A stretch of 64,000 nucleotides of DNA from Kappaphycus alvarezii (Eukaryota > Rhodophyta > Florideophyceae > Gigartinales > Solieriaceae), in NCBI GenBank assembly GCA_002205965.3, contig NADL03000592.1, positions 124,001 to 188,000 on the forward strand. Direction: 5' to 3'. This document shows positions 45,089 through 54,657 of this stretch, piece after piece (the stretch's first letter is position 1; each line of letters starts with the position of its first letter). A program made the translations under genes and the position numbers. The notes under the pieces are model-generated. The model was not told where the DNA came from and did no database searches. It saw only the letters and a list, made by a program, of their open reading frames with translations.

Positions 45089-46531
45089 ATCGATATACAG
45101 TGGTGGAAGAAAATAAAAAGAATTTAGGAAGCATTGATATAGCTGCCAATACCATACTAAAGTATAAAAGACTGGTGCTTATTTTGTATTTTTATGCGTA
45201 AATTTCAGTTATGCAATCCATTTGAAAAAAGTCGTTTTGAGATATGTCCTACTGATTTTACAAGTATGGCAAAAAAAATAGGCAATTCTTGCTCAATTTA
45301 ATCTTAGCCCGAAACGAAAGAAAATGCAATCTTTATTGCGTCTAGAAAGGGCACTGAAGTATAAAATTAGACCCCCTGAATACTCTGCTCCAACCAAATC
45401 GATCTCAACTGCCATCATCATGGGGCGCGGAAAGCGGCTTACCAAAAAAGAAGAGGGGAAGATTTTGGAGTTTAAACATGACGCATGGCTACCGCAAGAG
45501 ATCGCTATCGATTGAAACAGAAGTGCGACAGTCGTGTACAACTTCCTGCGACTCAAGGACAGCCAGGCAAAATTTTTCCCATGCTAGGCCACCGAAACTG
45601 TCCATTCTCCATAAACGCCGAATTACCCGAGAAGCTAAATCATCCGGCAAGGACTCAGAAGGGATCAAGAAGGCGCTTAAAATTGAGTGCAGCACTCGCA
45701 CTATCGGCAAATGTTTGCACGACTCCGAGTTTATGAGGTATAAAAAGGTCAAGACTACTTCCGCCATGAAGCACAGACATTTTGTGGCAAGGCGTAACTC
45801 GAGAAAAGGAGTTAGGGCTGCGCCAATGAGCTTCCATCATTTGGTCGGACAAAAAAATTTCAACTTGGATGGCATCGATGGTCTAGCCCTTAAATGGCAA
45901 GACATTAGAGATCCGGAGGAATGATTTCAAAAACGGCACATTAGAGGGGATTTTCATGATGTGGGGAATGTTTGCTTGAACTCGGAAGGGGTCTTTCGTT
46001 GTTGTTGTTTTTTACATTACTGAAGATGTTTCCTTGCAATCTTTAAAGGAAAATTTGCTCCAATTTGCTGAGGACTTGGCTTTGAATTGGACTTTTATAC
46101 AGGATGGAGCCCAATGCCATCCGTCAAGGCTATTATCAAAATGGTTATGGGATGAATAAATCAACGTTCTGAACTTGCCTACTTACAGTCCCGATCTCAA
46201 CCCTATTGAAAATATTTGAGGGATCTTTGCGAGGGGTGTTTACAAGAACGGAACGCAGTTTGACAGCGTTGACTCTTTTGTAGAAACAACCCATACAGCA
46301 TGGGAGGAAATTGGTGAAAAGACGCTTTCTAATCTTGTTTTATCAATGCTTAGAAGGTATAGAAGGGGTTTAAAAACGAATGAAATGTCTATTTTATACC
46401 AAAATTCAGGTCTTGCCTGTTTATTGTCCATTTTCTATCGTCTTGTTAATAATTGTTATATATTATTCCACAGTAAGAATCGAAGGATGCAATATCTTGA
46501 AGCATTCTGCTTGCTCATGAAAGCTGAGTAA
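45089..46531 (+). mobile_element. Tc1/mariner transposon relic
   Basis: The left boundary is suggested by TA followed by CAGTGGTGGAAGAAAATA at 45091, a typical start for Tc1-like elements. The right inverted repeat was not found, so the right bound is that of the coding trace and its tail. The transposase relic lies inside. Confidence 0.55.
45420..46420 (+). pseudogene. Tc1/mariner transposase, broken
   Basis: Starts at the ATG at 45420 (MGRGKRLTKKEEGKILEF). The helix-turn-helix region continues past an in-frame TGA at 45513 (NRSATVVYNFLRLKDSQ), then shifts frame: KLSILHKRRITREAKSSGKD, CSTRTIGKCLHDSEFMRYKK. The catalytic triad regions are FNLDGIDGLALKWQD, WTFIQDGAQCHPS and YSPDLNPIENI, separated by further shifts and stops. 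Downstream SLVLSM-like text (TLSNLVLSMLRRYRRGLKTN) is the usual C-terminus. The three acidic positions remain, but the frame is destroyed. Confidence 0.85.
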
Positions 46532-46917
46532 AAAAATGTGTTTAGCGTGTCAACAAACGTGCTTGGGAGTGCTTTTCTTCTCTCCTTAGCACTTCTTTCC
46601 ACAGTTGTGCTGACCTCTCAAATTATTTATATTTTTGGCTGCCACATGTTTCCGCAGTGAGTGGTCTATCTCTACCATCAAACAGAGTATCTTTATGCTT
46701 TGGGCATAGCCCAACTCTTAGTGTCACGGACAAATCTCTTATCGTTGCCATTAGCCACAGACCCCCAGGAGAAGGCTTGGTTCTGGTTTGAGCTCCAAAT
46801 TTCGGGGGATGGGGGAGAACAGGTAAGTTGAAATGAGGAGGGGCAGGAGGGGGATTCAATTTTCTGACACCCGCGAGGGTATGTGGCATTTCGCGGTGGC
46901 AGGGAGGAGGAATTTTA
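46532..46917. other. No recognisable gene
   Basis: Tail of the Tc1 relic and spacer. A minus-strand Pro-rich ORF (46623-46889) has no known motif. Confidence 0.4.
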
Positions 46918-46924
46918 CATAAGG

Positions 46925-46985
46925 GGGAAATTTGGGGTGTTTTTAATGCATGAAAAATATAGTCAGCTGTTCCCTGCGGGATGGC
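46925..46985 (+). repeat. Dispersed repeat C, partial copy
   Basis: Begins GGGGGAAATTTGGGGTG and runs through AATGCATGAAAAATATAGTC. Same orientation as the copy at 47655, about 730 bp away. Confidence 0.7.
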
Positions 46986-47182
46986 GTGATGGTAAAGGCT
47001 TACAATGTAAAGGGTTGGCGGACGTCAGGTCGTGTTATATTTTGAGCTGCCACACTTGGAAGTTATTCTTATCTTGCCAATTTTCGAAGCAGAAATGGAT
47101 GAGCTCTGCCAAATCAGGTTTCGTTGTAGGATGGGAAGTGGGAACGCAGCGAATATGAATGTTCATTTAACATTTTACGGCC

Positions 47183-47566
47183 TTAGTGTAACAGGTGTCC
47201 GCTGCAGGATCCGACTATATTGCTAGCTAGAGCTAACAGGATGTTCCACGTCGTCCACGTACAGCAATATGCGCGGAAAAAAACCCTGCGCAACTGGCGA
47301 CCAGATAGTGCAACTGATGCGGCGCAACATAGCGTGCGGATCACTCCAACAGAAGTGCTGAGTTTCTCCGCGATACGCAGCAGAAGACCCTCGATGAAGA
47401 GGAAGGTGGCAGGAGAAGGCGACCCCAAAGAATCGAACGTCAGCTGTTGGAATTCGAAATTGGGGGCCTGTGTCGGGTTGTCTGAGGGCGGTGGCAGACG
47501 CTGCGAAAGTTTTCGCTGCAGGTCTGCCACCTTATTGCGGTGAGCGATGGCAGCGGCATCCCCCAT
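47183..47566 (-). CDS. Unidentified ORF between two repeat C copies
   Basis: A 127-residue minus-strand frame from ATG (MGDAAAIAHRNKVADLQRKL), with a basic/helical start, a Pro-rich segment (LPPPSDNPTQAP) and a Leu-rich stretch (LLLRIAEKLSTSVGVIRTL). I do not recognise it. It lies between two direct copies of repeat C, so it may belong to the same element. Confidence 0.22.
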   Translation of the reverse strand: MGDAAAIAHRNKVADLQRKLSQRLPPPSDNPTQAPNFEFQQLTFDSLGSPSPATFLFIEGLLLRIAEKLSTSVGVIRTLCCAASVALSGRQLRRVFFRAYCCTWTTWNILLALASNIVGSCSGHLLH

Positions 47567-47654
47567 TTCATTGCAGCTTGGTGGAGGACTTGCGTCGCGC
47601 TTGATTTAGCAGTTGGCAACGGTCTTCGGCAGCTCAATTTGATTAAGCAGTAAT

Positions 47655-47785
47655 TGGGGGAAAATGTGGGGTGATTTAATATTTGAAAAATATGGTCGGC
47701 TGTGGCCCGGATTATCCTACAGGGTGCCCAGTAATACCTCTAAAATTACCCTAAAAAGCCGGCTCAAGGCCCCCCAGCAGACAGG
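47655..47785 (+). repeat. Dispersed repeat C, long copy
   Basis: Starts GGGGGAAAATGTGGGGTGA and reaches AGCCGGCTCAAGGCC, which corresponds to AGCCGGCTCAATGCC on the minus strand of the 52.9 kb copy. So both ends of the longer copies are represented, with divergence in the middle. Confidence 0.65.
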
Positions 47786-48974
47786 CTGCGTTGGACATTT
47801 CAGCCGCGGCAGCGTGCCTCTGAGTGAGTACCGTGCGGACCTTACCATATGTCTCCATCGCTCTAACGGCTACGTTCCGCGCGACGTCGGTTAGCTCCCT
47901 ATAGGCGTCTGGGTGCCACCCTCCGAGAGTAGATATACTGTAGGGATAGGCACGAGCTTACTTCTCCCGCAGGTTGCAATAAATTAGGGGGTTTAATTAA
48001 AGCAGTAATTGCAACTGCTCCGCAATATTTACAATATTTGCCCTCCGAAAATTGGTAAGTGAGATATCGCAATAATAATTTATTTTTTTTGAGAAACAGA
48101 GGGAAATTTGTTATTTTTTTGAAAAAATTGCAATTTATTGCAACTGCAATTAATTTTTTTTAGCTGCTCGGGACACGTGTCTCGGCGATTGTTCTGCAAT
48201 GTATCGCGGTCGTGCTGAATCACCAAAGATTGCGCACATACGGTACCCCATCACCTGACCTCAAGACGAGGTTCGTGATCCCCCCTGAACACTTCGAAAT
48301 AAAAGGACTCTTACTCCCCCGCTTCTCTCACCGGATATCACAGTTCTGACTACAGTATAGGATTGATATCCAGAACAGTAGGCCGTACTGTACTGTACTG
48401 TAATGTACTGTACTGCACTGTACAGTACAGAACACCACTGGCAAGACGTTACAAAAGCTGCAACAAAATTTAGCAGATGATGTTTTCTCCTTTACACGTG
48501 TCTATAAATATTACAATACACATGTATTATTCCGCACAGTAGGCTGTAAACAGTACAATACTGTACAGTAGAGCACTGCACTGTACCGTACAGTAGCATC
48601 CTCGAGGGTACAGCGAATTTAAATTCGGTAGATTGGTGTGATTCTTGAACGCTGCAAACCGGCGTGCGACCATAGGTAGCATTGAATCGAAAAGCACAAA
48701 CCCGTTCGTGCTCAAGACCCGCCCATCATCGTTAGCTTTCCAGCTTGCTACTCGTTTGCTTTTCAGTCAACGTGTACATGACCGCATAGTGCGTTTTGCG
48801 ATCAAAAGGACTCTTCTTGGCTGGGCAAAATACTATCTGACTCCATCACGAAAGGGCTGTCGTCACTTGCGGATCTGATTTCTTGAGTGTTACCGGTGTA
48901 GGATTTCTAGCGGATCTTTATCTACTCTTTTTTGTAGATCGTGTGATCACCTACGGGAAAGATACACATCGGCA
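47786..48974. other. Upstream region of the MRG gene
   Basis: No gene recognised. Contains AT-rich sequence around 48.0-48.15 kb and the TACTG-rich tracts listed separately. The promoter of the MRG gene should lie within the last few hundred bases, but no element can be assigned by eye. Confidence 0.4.
48370..48600. repeat. TACTG/CAGTA-rich tracts upstream of MRG gene
   Basis: 48389-48432 is a tandem run of GTACTGTACTGTACTG with variants, ending in CTGTACAGTACAG. A second cluster at 48540-48597 includes ACTGTACAGTAG. Similar tracts lie upstream of the M48 gene at 51610-51650. Confidence 0.8.
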
Positions 48975-49037
48975 TTGCTGCCAAGCACTTTTTCAGAGAA
49001 TTTTATCTTGAACATCGAGTCCTTTTCCGCAGTCACA

Positions 49038-49901
49038 ATGCAAGGCCTTAGCGAAGAACTTACTCCGATTCCCTCTGACAAGGATTTCCCAGTTGACATC
49101 ATTGTTCTGGCCTTCCATGGAACTCTTCTCTATGAGGCCCGTGTGCTTGAGGTGGAGCGCGAGCCCGGCCATCGGGCCACTGCGTATTTGGTCAATTTTC
49201 AGGGCTGGCGCAAATCTTGGGAGGAAAAGGTGTCTCATGATCGAGTGTTTCCGCACAACGATGAAAACCTGCGTATCGCCCATCGCCTGCTCGACGGTGC
49301 CAGGATGAGACAGCAGGCGCTCCAACCAGCTGCTTCGGAGAAGGAGGAGGAAACGAAAAGTGTCGAGGCTCCCCCGTCCACCCCAGCGAATGCCCTATTT
49401 CAGATCCCACCCGCGCTGCAACGTCAAGCAGTCGATGACTTCGAGTTTGTGACAAAGGAGCAGCGGCTTGTGCCCATCCCCCGTGACCTAAGTGTTCAAA
49501 GTCTGCTACACAAGTGGGTAAATAATCGCAGGCAGTCCACGGACAAGGCAACACGTGAGGTAGCCGAGGGTTTACAAACCTTTTTCGATGCCTGTCTGCC
49601 CAAGCTCTTGCTCTATCGGTTTGAGCGTCACCAGTACAATACTCACTTCAACACTGGGTCTCCGCGTGATCAAACGCTACTGCCCAGTGCTGTATACGGA
49701 CCGGAGCATCTTTTGCGCCTTATGCTCAAGCTGCCATATCTGTTGGAAAGCAGCGAAGTTCCCAAGGAGACCATGGAGGTTATCGCAGAAAAGGTGAACG
49801 AGCTCGGAAAGTATTTGCAGAAGAACGGCAGAACTTGCTTTTTGACTGAGTACGACCCTGCGCCTGCTGAATACTTGGATAGCATTGGGAACCAAGCTTG
49901 A
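49038..49901 (+). CDS. MRG-domain chromatin protein (MRG15/Eaf3 homologue)
   Basis: Uninterrupted 287-residue frame from the ATG at 49038 (context CACAATG); an in-frame ATG at 48975 would add 21 residues. The N-terminal chromo-barrel domain reads IIVLAFHGTLLYEARVLEVE, YLVNFQGWRKSWEEKVSHDR. After an acidic/Pro linker (EKEEETKSVE) comes the MRG domain: VPIPRDLSVQSLLHKWVNNR, LPKLLLYRFERHQYN, SAVYGPEHLLRLMLKLPYLL, and a C-terminal GKYLQKNGRTCFLTEYDPAP. In other eukaryotes such proteins bind H3K36-methylated nucleosomes and sit in NuA4-type acetylase and Rpd3S/Sin3-type deacetylase complexes. No intron. It faces the M48 gene tail to tail. Confidence 0.95.
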   Translation: MQGLSEELTPIPSDKDFPVDIIVLAFHGTLLYEARVLEVEREPGHRATAYLVNFQGWRKSWEEKVSHDRVFPHNDENLRIAHRLLDGARMRQQALQPAASEKEEETKSVEAPPSTPANALFQIPPALQRQAVDDFEFVTKEQRLVPIPRDLSVQSLLHKWVNNRRQSTDKATREVAEGLQTFFDACLPKLLLYRFERHQYNTHFNTGSPRDQTLLPSAVYGPEHLLRLMLKLPYLLESSEVPKETMEVIAEKVNELGKYLQKNGRTCFLTEYDPAPAEYLDSIGNQA

Positions 49902-50473
49902 AGATATGAGCAGCAGCGTAGAATGTTCGGGCGAAACCGAGGGATAATAAAGGGAATGGTCATCATGCTAAATTCTGAATTACAAGGGGGAATAAGTGCG
50001 CCAATTGCCTAGGGTGGGGAATTGCATACATATGCAACACTAGTGATGAAGTATATCTTACTTCGCATGAAAAATACGGTTAGGCCAACGTATGCGTGCT
50101 GTCGTCGATATTCAGGGACCAGAGGCGATTCACGCCCACAGAGGCAAGAGATGGTAGGCAACACTAAATCGACTGATCACAAATTCTATTCACATTCATA
50201 CCCTGCCTGATTCGTCCAACCCTTTGCTGTTTCTACTCTATTTACTCATCACTCCTTTGCAGTGTCGTTCGGATCAAGGGCCTGGCCAGGACTGCATACA
50301 AGTTTTCACAGCCAAATTAACGTTCTAGACCGTTCCAAACTCAATCGTTGGTTACGCCGAACAGCAATAAGACTCGATCGTAAATATTCTACATGCACCA
50401 TGATGTAAACGAAACCTCGTGGAAATAGTAGAACCACGGAATGGTGGACGTTCTTCGCACCTGAAGGTAGCAT
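49902..50473. other. Convergent intergenic region
   Basis: About 570 bp between the stop codons of the MRG and M48 genes. GGATAATAAAGGG at about 49941 could be part of a polyadenylation signal for the MRG gene. Nothing else is recognised. Confidence 0.45.
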
Positions 50474-51490
50474 TTAAGCCGGTTCCAACGGTGGGGTAAA
50501 CGGCTTACCAGACCTCAAAAGTGCTCTGAAGTGATTCGACTCTGACCACCGCTTGAGTTCTCGAACCCTGAGGATTGGAAGCGGGTGTGTGCTCGTAGAA
50601 GTCATGGACTCGCGAAGAAGCCTGCCCATTCGCGTCTTGGACGCCTCATCAAATTGCTCTGCCTGAGAGAGATATTCATCGAGATTCATTTCGTCGGCGT
50701 ATTTCTTTGTGCCACCGGCCAGTTTCATCAATGTGCTCATTGCCACTGCGGGGTCCTGGATAACAAGCAGCATGGCACGATCACATGTGAGCTCTGCGGC
50801 TCGTTGCCAAAGCATGAGCTGGGTGTTGAGGAGCTCGTAGACAGCTCTGCCAAAATTCCCGCCTAGCGTGGCGGTAGAGAGAAGAAGGAGGAGATTCGCC
50901 ATAGTAACCCAGACACCGTGTTCCGATTTGAGATGGCCGAGCTCATGGGCCAGGACAGCCTGCACTTCAGCAGGGGTGAGAAGATCGATTAAGGAGGAAT
51001 GGAGCACGATGAAGGGCTTGTTGCCCTGAACTGCAAGGGTGTAAGCATTAGGAATAGGATTCTGGCGGATGTAAAGCTGGGGCCGTGGGATATCCAAGAC
51101 GGCACAGGCCTCCTCCAGCATGGCGTGTATGGATGGATACTGCTTTGGGGTAACTTTGACCCCAGTTGCGATATTCTCGAAAAACATTGTTTGCTCTGCA
51201 GTTCGAAGAAGGGCACGAAGTAGAGCCTCAAGGCCTATAAAGGACTTGAGCGCCCTGGTGGCACGGACGTCGATGGGATGTCGGAAGGAGTCGGGACGAA
51301 GGGATGGGAATTTCACTCGAGAGTATGCTAACGAGCACTGCAAAGAAGTGAGCGGGGAATGTGAAACTGGTGGCGACTGCAGGTCTCTGTGTACAAATGG
51401 CGATCCATGAAGCGGCTGTTGAGGTGACTTGTGGAAGTAGGGTTTGAACGGAAAAACGGCGGAGCGGCCCGGGCAAGAAACGAAAGCCAT
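50474..51490 (-). CDS. M48-family metalloprotease, probably plastid-targeted
   Basis: Uninterrupted 338-residue frame. The first ~75 residues look like a targeting peptide: MAFVSCPGRSAVFPFKPYF, with few acids, many Ser/Pro/Arg and an early Phe. The mature part matches the plant/cyanobacterial M48 type: LYIRQNPIPNAYTLAVQGNK, PFIVLHSSLIDLLTPAEVQA, the zinc motif VLAHELGHLKSEHG (HExxH), a hydrophobic stretch (VTMANLLLLLSTATLGG) and AAELTCDRAMLLVIQDP, where the Glu is the expected third zinc ligand. SHPLPILRVREL-type text (TSTHPLPILRVRELKRW) follows near the end. It would be a membrane-associated zinc protease in plastid protein quality control. No intron. The start is well supported by the targeting peptide. 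Confidence 0.93.
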   Translation of the reverse strand: MAFVSCPGRSAVFPFKPYFHKSPQQPLHGSPFVHRDLQSPPVSHSPLTSLQCSLAYSRVKFPSLRPDSFRHPIDVRATRALKSFIGLEALLRALLRTAEQTMFFENIATGVKVTPKQYPSIHAMLEEACAVLDIPRPQLYIRQNPIPNAYTLAVQGNKPFIVLHSSLIDLLTPAEVQAVLAHELGHLKSEHGVWVTMANLLLLLSTATLGGNFGRAVYELLNTQLMLWQRAAELTCDRAMLLVIQDPAVAMSTLMKLAGGTKKYADEMNLDEYLSQAEQFDEASKTRMGRLLRESMTSTSTHPLPILRVRELKRWSESNHFRALLRSGKPFTPPLEPA

Positions 51491-51604
51491 CGAAAAGAGA
51501 ATTGGTAGAAGAGGGAATGGCGTATTGCCTTAGGTAGCAGTGCGGAGGATGCTGGAGCGCGTGATGGTGGAGGCAGGCTTTCTGTCTATTATCTGGTGGT
51601 ATGC

Positions 51605-51650
51605 TGTGTAGTTCAGTACAGTATAATACAGTACAGTACTGTACAGATGA
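51605..51650. repeat. CAGTA/TACTG-rich tract upstream of M48 gene
   Basis: TTCAGTACAGTATAATACAG followed by TACAGTACTGTACAG. It lies about 120 bp upstream of the M48 start codon. Another TACAGTACTGTA lies at about 51939. Confidence 0.8.
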
Positions 51651-52420
51651 CGGTTGGCGGGCGCAAATCTGCAGCGATCATGGTATGGACTGGTGCTTTT
51701 CGATTAGCTGCTCGTTTATTACAGCTGATAATTTGAGTAGTGTAGATACTGTACCCGATTCTGAGGAGGACGGAAAAGATCTCCATAGCTACCTCTAGTA
51801 GAGTGCGTCAATAATATTAGGGCAAATCTATGTCGCATAACTGCAGAACAAGCCATAGCATGATACTAAACTCAATGAAAAAGTGCACCGTACTTTACTG
51901 AACGCATTAAACTTCTTCTTTTCCCAGTGGGAACTGTACAGTACTGTATTTCAAATTTCATGTTTATCGTTAATGAAATTTGGGTATGTTTTTCGGAAGA
52001 GGCCACTCATAAAGTTTTTTGCGTTGATTGTCCCCTCACCTAATCATCAATCAAATCGCCGAACCATCGGATATTCCTTTGCACCAATGGGCAGATGACA
52101 TGTTGACCAACAATGCTACAATATCAATAAAGAAATATTTTACTGTTTAGAGGGTTGTCGCTTTACTGCATATTGTACAGTCAGGGAACACCCGAATGAT
52201 CCTAGGATAACAAGTTACGAAATTAGAGCCGTCATCGATATCTACCGTAGGCACGTCGCCTTACTGTACAAGCCATGGAGACCTTCAGGCGGGTGCGATT
52301 TGCCTTGTGGAAAGACAAGCTGCGGCGGCGCTTTCGTCCAACGCAGCATGCCCTTCGGCTGGCCTCACACCAGCCCTGTGAGGTAGTACCTCATGGCTCG
52401 GCCTCAATTCCAGACTCTCC
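51651..52420. other. No recognisable gene
   Basis: Short ORFs only. A small dyad (CCTCACACCAGCCCTGTGAGG) lies near 52363-52383. Confidence 0.45.
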
Positions 52421-52500
52421 ATTACACAGACCTGTCCCCTTATAGCTTTCGGAAAATACCAGTCCTGCATCCCTAATCAGTAAAGCACCCTAAAAATTCC
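52421..52500 (+). repeat. Dispersed repeat A, copy 2
   Basis: Matches 18264-18345 in the same orientation, from CATTACACAGACCTGTCCCC through CCCTAATCAGTAAAGCACCC. It is immediately followed by an RT-family fragment. Confidence 0.75.
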
Positions 52501-52559
52501 CCCCTCGATATGAAAAACGGTACTGGGTTGATTTCCACCGGCTAGCAGGATCTGGCTCA

Positions 52560-52896
52560 ATCGTGCTTCCGTGATCTGAATCAATGAATCCAAATCGCCC
52601 CTCTCCATATCGGACTCGTGGATGCCATCAGTATTGACGATGCCGTTGTTCGTGAACGCACGGCCCGAGAATGCCCCCCTCGGACTGCGAACTTCCTGCT
52701 CTCGCCGTGCCCTAGAGACCAGCGTTCCCTCCTCGATCCAGCCCGCCTTTCCCTTCCTTTTTTCGTCGCCTATTTACTCGGTCACCTCGATTCCGGCAAC
52801 CTGGAAGATCTTAAACTCACTGTTCTCACTGCATTCTCTCAAAACACACCAAATCCAAACCTTGCTTACAGGGCCGGCATTGAGCCGGCTCTGTAA
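52560..52896 (+). pseudogene. RT-type retroelement fragment
   Basis: Two overlapping frames resemble 33.69-33.98 kb in both reading frames, showing DNA-level homology: SIDDAVVRERTARE against SIIDAAAARECTARY, and GLRTSCSRRALETSVPSSIQ against GLRTSYNRCALETDVPSTIK. The true frame cannot be decided. The fragment lacks both the RT core and the Cys/His C-terminal domain. Confidence 0.55.
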
Positions 52897-52900
52897 GCAA
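52862..52900. repeat. 17-bp hairpin with one G-T pair
   Basis: Arms 52862-52878 and 52884-52900 around the loop ATTGA. The left arm is TTGCTTACAGGGCCGGC. Only one position is a G-T wobble. The right arm is also the start of repeat C copy 2. Confidence 0.92.
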
Positions 52901-53008
52901 CTGTAGAGTTACCCATCAGCGACGACTTATCCCGCGTAACGTATTAGCCTCGTGGATATAACCGACCACATCTTCCATGCATTAGAATAACCCAAAAATT
53001 CCCCCAAA
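52884..53008 (-). repeat. Dispersed repeat C, copy 2
   Basis: About 125 bp homologous to 27022-27145, including GTGGATATAACCG and the AATAACCCAAA end. The hairpin at 52862-52900 overlaps its start. Confidence 0.75.
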
Positions 53009-54640
53009 TCCAAACTAAAAAGGATACAGCAAGATACTTGCGCCCTTTTCCATGAGCGTAATGCGAATTGGGAGGTCACACGTGCACTCGAGTCTATACC
53101 GTATTGTAAATGGGGGGTTGTAAAACCGAACACTGTGGCCCATTTGATGCTGTAAACGCGTTCTATTTCCACAAATTAAATGCTTTATAACCATTTCTGA
53201 GCTCCTCGATTTACCTACGACATATCAAAGAACGAGGTAAAACGGTTGATTAACGAGCGAATGGAGCAGTCCTTGGCAAAATGGAGTGCCTGGTAAAAGT
53301 GCTGAGTGCGCGAGGGGTAGGTTGGCCTGTCGCGCGCGAGTTCGATAGGGGTGTAGAGCTGGTAAGGGGGAAATACGGATGGAGAAGAAAGATGGGTAGT
53401 TGGAGAAGGACGTGATTATTTTGGTTCCTAGGGTACCGTACCTCCTCTTAGATACTAGATATTCGCCCCTCGTAGGCAATCAATATTCCCAAATACCGTG
53501 CAGTACAGTCCACCACTTCTGATCCCCATAAACTTCTAGAAGCCATGTGTACGGCTAGAGGGTGGCAGGGGAAACACGGTACAGTGCGAGGTGCGTCCGA
53601 GCACAGTACTTGTACATTTACTTCTTCCCACCTCGCCCTTGCTACCCCCGCTTGCACCCAGGAACCTCACGACTCGTGCACCATTTCCTCCACCGTCAGC
53701 CGACCATTCGGTACTGCCTCACTAATAAAGCACCACTCTCTCCGCTTCACCGAAAAAAGAAAGCAAAAAATATGTTTAAAGATCAAAAGCAAGAGCGCCG
53801 CGCCCCGGATAGAAGCTGAAAATTTTGAACACCTTGATAAGCGACGTCACAGCTGTGGTACGCTCGAGCGCCTCGGACGAGCAGAAATGCGAGCTATATT
53901 ACGCTTTTTCCACTGCTAGACACCTCTCGACGAAACAATTCGAGAAGAATGCCAGCTGAAGAAATCATACGCTGCATGCGATTTTTCGCACCCTCTGAGA
54001 AATGCAACGACAGTGAGCCTGCACTAAACTACAACTTTCTCTCAAATCTCACGTCAGCGACACAAAGCTTCAGATTTCGCAACTTTGGCATTTTTCTTGT
54101 CCCTTACCAGCTATACTACACGATCAGAAGCCAAAACACATCATCTTGTGGTATCTACATAGCCGCCAGAGGTAAGCACTGCATCGCTTCTCTAGAAACG
54201 CCTCCTGAAGCTCTTCGATAGGCGCAATTTCTAACTAAGCAGAACAATCGGCGAATTAGAGTCTCGCTCAATATTTTTTTCAGACCGAGAGGGCAGATAC
54301 CGCTCCTTGTAAGCGGTTCTTGAATGTTTAGCACAGTAAAAGGACAAGACATGCCTCCCTTATAATACTGAAAAGTCAAATGTATCAAAAACTAGGCTAT
54401 TGGCTGCAGATGAACGATCAATCGCAGAATAATTCAAAGCAGTTTTAAAAACAGAAAAAACCCTGTATCAGGAGGTTGCATTTATCCGTAGTTACGAACT
54501 GGTGATACGTAGAAAATCTCATTGTTATCGTGAAATATTTCTGATACATAAAGAGAAAGGTTTGCTCTATATCTGTCATACATGAATAGAAAATTCGATT
54601 GTTGGCAGTGGTATCCTTCCAGAAAATCGAAAAACAAAAG
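53009..54640. other. No recognisable gene
   Basis: ORFs at 53545-53919, 53949-54221 (plus) and 53225-53479 (minus) have no known motifs. CAGTA/TACTG-type motifs recur near 53500 and 53580-53615. Confidence 0.45.
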
Positions 54641-54657
54641 CACCCAGTTCTGGAAGT

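Noticed and set aside
46520-46620. Candidate right inverted repeat of the Tc1 relic (CTTCTTTCCACAGTTGT)
   Set aside because: It matches the left end CAGTGGTGGAAG only weakly and no TA duplication could be fixed.
49192-49554. 120-residue minus-strand ORF opposite the MRG gene
   Set aside because: Antisense shadow of a well-supported coding sequence.
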